14,725 nt of DNA from JBHIDQ01 sp046760155 (GTDB lineage: Bacteria > Chloroflexota > Dehalococcoidia > Dehalococcoidales > RBG-16-60-22): contig JBHIDQ010000034.1 of NCBI GenBank assembly GCA_046760155.1, forward strand, positions 1-14,725, read 5' to 3'. The translations under genes were made by a program, and so were the position numbers. The notes under the pieces were generated by a model. It made no database searches and was not told where the DNA came from. It worked only from the letters and a program-made list of their open reading frames with translations. How positions within the stretch are numbered: position 1 is the first letter of the stretch; every line of letters starts with the position of its first letter. This document shows, one piece after another, positions 12,154 to 14,725 of the stretch.

Positions 12154-13854
12154 ATGACTTCCCAGGTCTTTTATCGTCGGTGGCGTCCGCAAACCCTAGC
12201 TGAGGTAGTCGGCCAGGAACAGGTAACCCAGACGCTACATAACGCCCTGAGTAGTGGTCATATTTCCCATGCCTATCTCTTCTGCGGTCCTCGCGGCACC
12301 GGTAAGACCAGCACCGGGCGCATTCTGGCTAAGGCAGTAAATTGTGAAAACAATGATGGCAAGGGCGAGCCGTGTAATACCTGTCCGATGTGTCAGTCAA
12401 TCACCGAGGGAAGGGCGCTCGATGTCATCGAGGTTGATGCTGCCAGCAACCGCGGTATTGATGAAATCCGAGACCTCCGAGAGAAGGTCAACTACGCTCC
12501 CAACCAAGCCCAGTATAAAGTCTACATCATCGATGAAGTCCATATGCTCACCAAAGAAGCCTCAAATGCACTACTCAAGACATTGGAGGAACCGCCACCA
12601 CACATTATCTTTGTCCTGGCTACCACCGAAGTCCATAAGGTTCTGCCCACTATCCTGTCAAGGTGTCAGCGTTTTGATTTTCGGCGTATTTCTCACGCCG
12701 ATGTCGTGACCAAACTAACCAGCATCTCCAAAACCGAAGGCATTCACATCGAGCCAGAAGCACTACGGCTCATTGCCAAGGCAGCCACCGGGAGCCTGCG
12801 TGATGCGGAAAACCTGCTGGAACAATTGACCACCTACTACGGCAATAAAATTGAACTGCCGCAAGTTCAGGCCATCCTGGGTATTACTGGTGATTGGCGA
12901 GCCAAAGAGCTGGTAAGGCATATTATCAATAATGATGTTTCCGCCGGAGTGGCTACGATACACAGTGTCAACAGCGATGGGCTGGATTTACGTCAATTCA
13001 ATCGGGGACTGGTGGAATATCTCCGAGGACTACTCCTGATTAAAACCGGCTCTGATGAAGCCATAGATCTTCCGGTGGAGGACATAGCGGAATTAAAGGA
13101 CTTAGCCGCCAAGGCTTCACTAACTCAGATATTGAAGGCAGTCAAACTCTTTGGCCAACTTGAATTTGGCTTTGATAACTATTCAACTCTGCCTCTGGAG
13201 CTAGCCCTGGTTGACTGCACCCTGCCCGCCACCGAGAAAGAACTGCCGAGTAAGGTAGAAGTTGAACCTCGCCAGCCCGCAGTAATGGCTACCCCACCAG
13301 TCACATCACCGCAACCGGAACCAGTTATCGAATCTGAGCCAGTCGAGGCACCAGTACCACCAGTGGCTGAGGTTGCCGCCACTACGCCACCAGCACCGGA
13401 ACCATTACCAACCAAACCTGAGCCAGTCGAGGCATCAGCAGCACCAGTGGCTGAGGTTGCTGCCACTACGCCACCAGCACCGGAAACACCACCAACCGAA
13501 GTTGTTCCCACCGCCCCAGCCAAACCTGGTACGGAAATCGAGCAATTGAGACTGAACTGGCGACAATTTATCCGGGATGCCCCATCCAGTATGAGCCGAA
13601 CTCCGGCGGCTGCTTTACTCAGAAGTGCCAGGCCCAAAGCTATTGAGGGGGATACCATCGTTTTATCCTTTAAATTTCCCCTTCACAAAGAGAACATGGA
13701 GAAACCGGACAATCAACAGATCGCCGAAAAAATCATCAGCAGCTTCCTGGGGCGTTCCTGCCGTGTTCGCTGTGTCCATGAGCCAGAAGACAATCATCTG
13801 ATTGAGGAAGCACTAAAAATAGGCGCCCAGATTATCGATGCGGAGGAGAAATGA
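12154..13854 (+). CDS. dnaX: DNA polymerase III subunit gamma/tau
   Basis: ATPase subunit of the clamp loader, which opens and loads the beta sliding clamp and ties polymerase to the replisome. The 566-aa protein starts with the typical FYRRWRPQTLAEVVGQ. It has Walker A GPRGTGKT (45-52), a zinc module with C64, C74, C77 and C80, Walker B IIDEVH (125-130) and sensor-1/SRC motif (169-171). A Pro/Ala/Glu-rich linker of about residues 360-460 contains two copies of a 28-residue repeat. A C-terminal tau-type domain (~465-566) follows. I find no run of A or classic A-AAA-AAG signal for programmed gamma production. AAGGA is only 2 nt from the ATG, too near to act as a normal ribosome-binding site, and the promoter predicts a leaderless start. 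The stop codon overlaps ybaB. Confidence 0.97.
   Translation: MTSQVFYRRWRPQTLAEVVGQEQVTQTLHNALSSGHISHAYLFCGPRGTGKTSTGRILAKAVNCENNDGKGEPCNTCPMCQSITEGRALDVIEVDAASNRGIDEIRDLREKVNYAPNQAQYKVYIIDEVHMLTKEASNALLKTLEEPPPHIIFVLATTEVHKVLPTILSRCQRFDFRRISHADVVTKLTSISKTEGIHIEPEALRLIAKAATGSLRDAENLLEQLTTYYGNKIELPQVQAILGITGDWRAKELVRHIINNDVSAGVATIHSVNSDGLDLRQFNRGLVEYLRGLLLIKTGSDEAIDLPVEDIAELKDLAAKASLTQILKAVKLFGQLEFGFDNYSTLPLELALVDCTLPATEKELPSKVEVEPRQPAVMATPPVTSPQPEPVIESEPVEAPVPPVAEVAATTPPAPEPLPTKPEPVEASAAPVAEVAATTPPAPETPPTEVVPTAPAKPGTEIEQLRLNWRQFIRDAPSSMSRTPAAALLRSARPKAIEGDTIVLSFKFPLHKENMEKPDNQQIAEKIISSFLGRSCRVRCVHEPEDNHLIEEALKIGAQIIDAEEK
13336..13503 (+). repeat. Two 84-bp tandem repeats in the dnaX linker
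   Basis: Copies at 13336-13419 and 13420-13503 encode 28 residues each, opening EPVEA and sharing PVAEVAATTPPAPE. They are nearly identical at the DNA level, pointing to a recent in-frame duplication in the flexible Pro-rich linker between the ATPase and C-terminal domains. Confidence 0.85.
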
Positions 13855-14156
13855 ACAAGTTTATCAGGCAGCAAGCCCAAAAACTCCAGACACAACTGGC
13901 TAAAGCACAAGAGGAGTTAAGTAACCTTACGGTAGAGGCCAGTTCAGGTGGTGGCGCCGTTAAAGTTACCATGAACGGTCAACAAAAAATACAGACGGTA
14001 AAAATATCGCCTGAAGTGGTCGACCCTGATGATGTTGAACTTCTCCAAGATTTGGTATTGACGGCGGTCAGTGAAGCTCTGGCCAAGTCTCAGCAAGTCG
14101 CCGCGGAACATCTCGGGGGACTGACCGGTGGTCTGAAAATACCCGGGTTGACCTAA
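13851..14156 (+). CDS. ybaB: YbaB/EbfC family nucleoid-associated protein
   Basis: A 101-aa protein, the usual length for this family of small dimeric DNA-binding proteins that associate with the nucleoid and influence expression. The N-terminal helix (FIRQQAQKLQTQLAKAQEEL) is followed by the family's beta region with SSGGGAVKVTMNGQQKIQTVKISPEVVDPDDVELLQDLVLTAV interrupted as usual by the GGG turn, then a C-terminal helix and a Gly-rich tail. ATG 13851 overlaps the dnaX stop by 4 nt (ATGA), implying translational coupling. GGAGG-like GCGGAGGAG lies just upstream inside dnaX. The dnaX-ybaB-recR order is widely conserved among bacteria, which supports the call. Confidence 0.93.
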   Translation: MNKFIRQQAQKLQTQLAKAQEELSNLTVEASSGGGAVKVTMNGQQKIQTVKISPEVVDPDDVELLQDLVLTAVSEALAKSQQVAAEHLGGLTGGLKIPGLT

Positions 14157-14177
14157 TGAAGTCAAGGAGAAACAGCA

Positions 14178-14725
14178 TTGGAGCAAAGCCCTATCCCTGC
14201 TGCCGAAGCCATTAATAAACTCATTCAGGAGCTGAACAAACTACCGGGCATTGGTCCCAAAAGTGCCCAGAGGCTTGCCTTCTATCTACTGCGTGCCCCG
14301 GAGGAACAAAACAAATTCTTAGCTGAAGCTATCCTCTCGCTAAAACGGAAAATTAGCCTATGTTCCACTTGCTTTAATGTTACCGAATCTGACCCCTGCC
14401 CCATCTGCCACAGCGATAAGCGTGACCGCAATCAGATTTGCATTGTGGAACAGCCCCAGGACATTCTGGCTCTGGAGCATACCGGGATTTATCACGGTCT
14501 ATATCACGTGCTCCATGGTGCCATCTCACCGACCGAGGGAATCGGCACTGATGATATCAGAATCAAAGAACTGCTAAATCGGCTGCAGGACGGCTCAGTA
14601 ACCGAGGTCATTTTGGCCACTAATCCCAACCTTGAGGGAGAACAAACTGCCATGTATCTCAGCCGCCAAATTTCACCTCTGGGCATCAAGGTCACCCGCC
14701 TGGCGCGGGGACTACCCTTCGGCAC
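14178..14725 (+). CDS. recR: Recombination protein RecR (3' end outside window)
   Basis: Works with RecF and RecO to load RecA on single-stranded DNA gaps. Translation from TTG 14178 gives (M)EQSPIPAAEAINKLIQEL, the normal RecR N-terminus. AAGGAG at 14164-14169 is 8 nt upstream, and no in-frame ATG or GTG is placed better. The helix-hairpin-helix is LPGIGPKSAQRL (22-33). The Cys4 zinc motif is C62, C65, C74, C77. The Toprim domain shows VEQPQDILALE, YHVLHGAISP and ATNPNLEGEQTA. The window holds 182 codons plus two bases, ending at ARGLPFG, so only about 15-20 C-terminal residues are missing. It lies 21 nt after ybaB in the same operon. Confidence 0.95.
   Translation, partial: MEQSPIPAAEAINKLIQELNKLPGIGPKSAQRLAFYLLRAPEEQNKFLAEAILSLKRKISLCSTCFNVTESDPCPICHSDKRDRNQICIVEQPQDILALEHTGIYHGLYHVLHGAISPTEGIGTDDIRIKELLNRLQDGSVTEVILATNPNLEGEQTAMYLSRQISPLGIKVTRLARGLPFG

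Noticed and set aside
13179..13658. 159-codon - strand frame opposite dnaX
   Set aside because: It is the Gly/Ala/Ser/Thr antisense image of the Pro-rich linker repeats, with no start signal.
13720..13735. A-rich run near the dnaX 3' end as a programmed frameshift site
   Set aside because: Only six A residues followed by T, no A-AAA-AAG heptamer, and placement close to the C-terminus would not produce a gamma-like product.

Overview
The window reads as an ordinary bacterial chromosome segment of about 50% G+C. The combination of genes (ligA, pth, a LOG-family gene, eno, gap, unusual FtsZ/tubulin-like genes, then dnaX-ybaB-recR) and the protein style suggest Chloroflexota, most likely a Dehalococcoidia-type lineage. 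That placement is an inference from gene content, not from a marker search. I see no tRNA, rRNA, CRISPR array, transposase or phage gene.

Left part (1-6222), all on the + strand: the 3' end of a histidine-phosphatase gene, NAD+-dependent DNA ligase (ligA), peptidyl-tRNA hydrolase (pth), a LOG/TIGR00725-type Rossmann protein, enolase (eno) and glyceraldehyde-3-phosphate dehydrogenase (gap). Candidate sigma70-like promoters lie before ligA, the LOG-family gene and gap. A 14-bp perfect palindrome sits inside the ligA promoter region. Enolase and GAPDH serve lower glycolysis/gluconeogenesis.

Central part (6223-12104) is the unusual region. Two 391-residue FtsZ/tubulin-superfamily GTPase paralogues (6489-7664 and 10847-12022, both +) flank two coiled-coil genes on the - strand (748 aa, 8343-10589; 180 aa, 7739-8281). 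The GTPases align without a gap, with 295 of 391 residues identical by hand count. They keep the nucleotide-binding loops and the two T7-loop aspartates, and both end in DIPSLL, which resembles the partner-binding C-terminal peptide of FtsZ. Their promoters are nearly the same sequence. The large coiled-coil protein is built from 25-residue units that lengthen only in 11-residue steps, and the small one carries ten uninterrupted 11-residue repeats. The coiled-coil pair is transcribed divergently from the second GTPase out of a 257-bp regulatory region. I read the locus as a candidate cytoskeletal module: two tubulin-like polymerising GTPases plus straight, rod-like helical partners.

Right part (12105-14725), + strand: dnaX (clamp-loader gamma/tau), ybaB (overlapping dnaX by 4 nt) and recR (TTG start, cut by the window end). 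This is a widely conserved replication/repair operon. Its promoter places the dnaX start codon at or within a base or so of the predicted transcription start, so dnaX may be translated from a leaderless mRNA. A long structured terminator separates it from the second GTPase gene.
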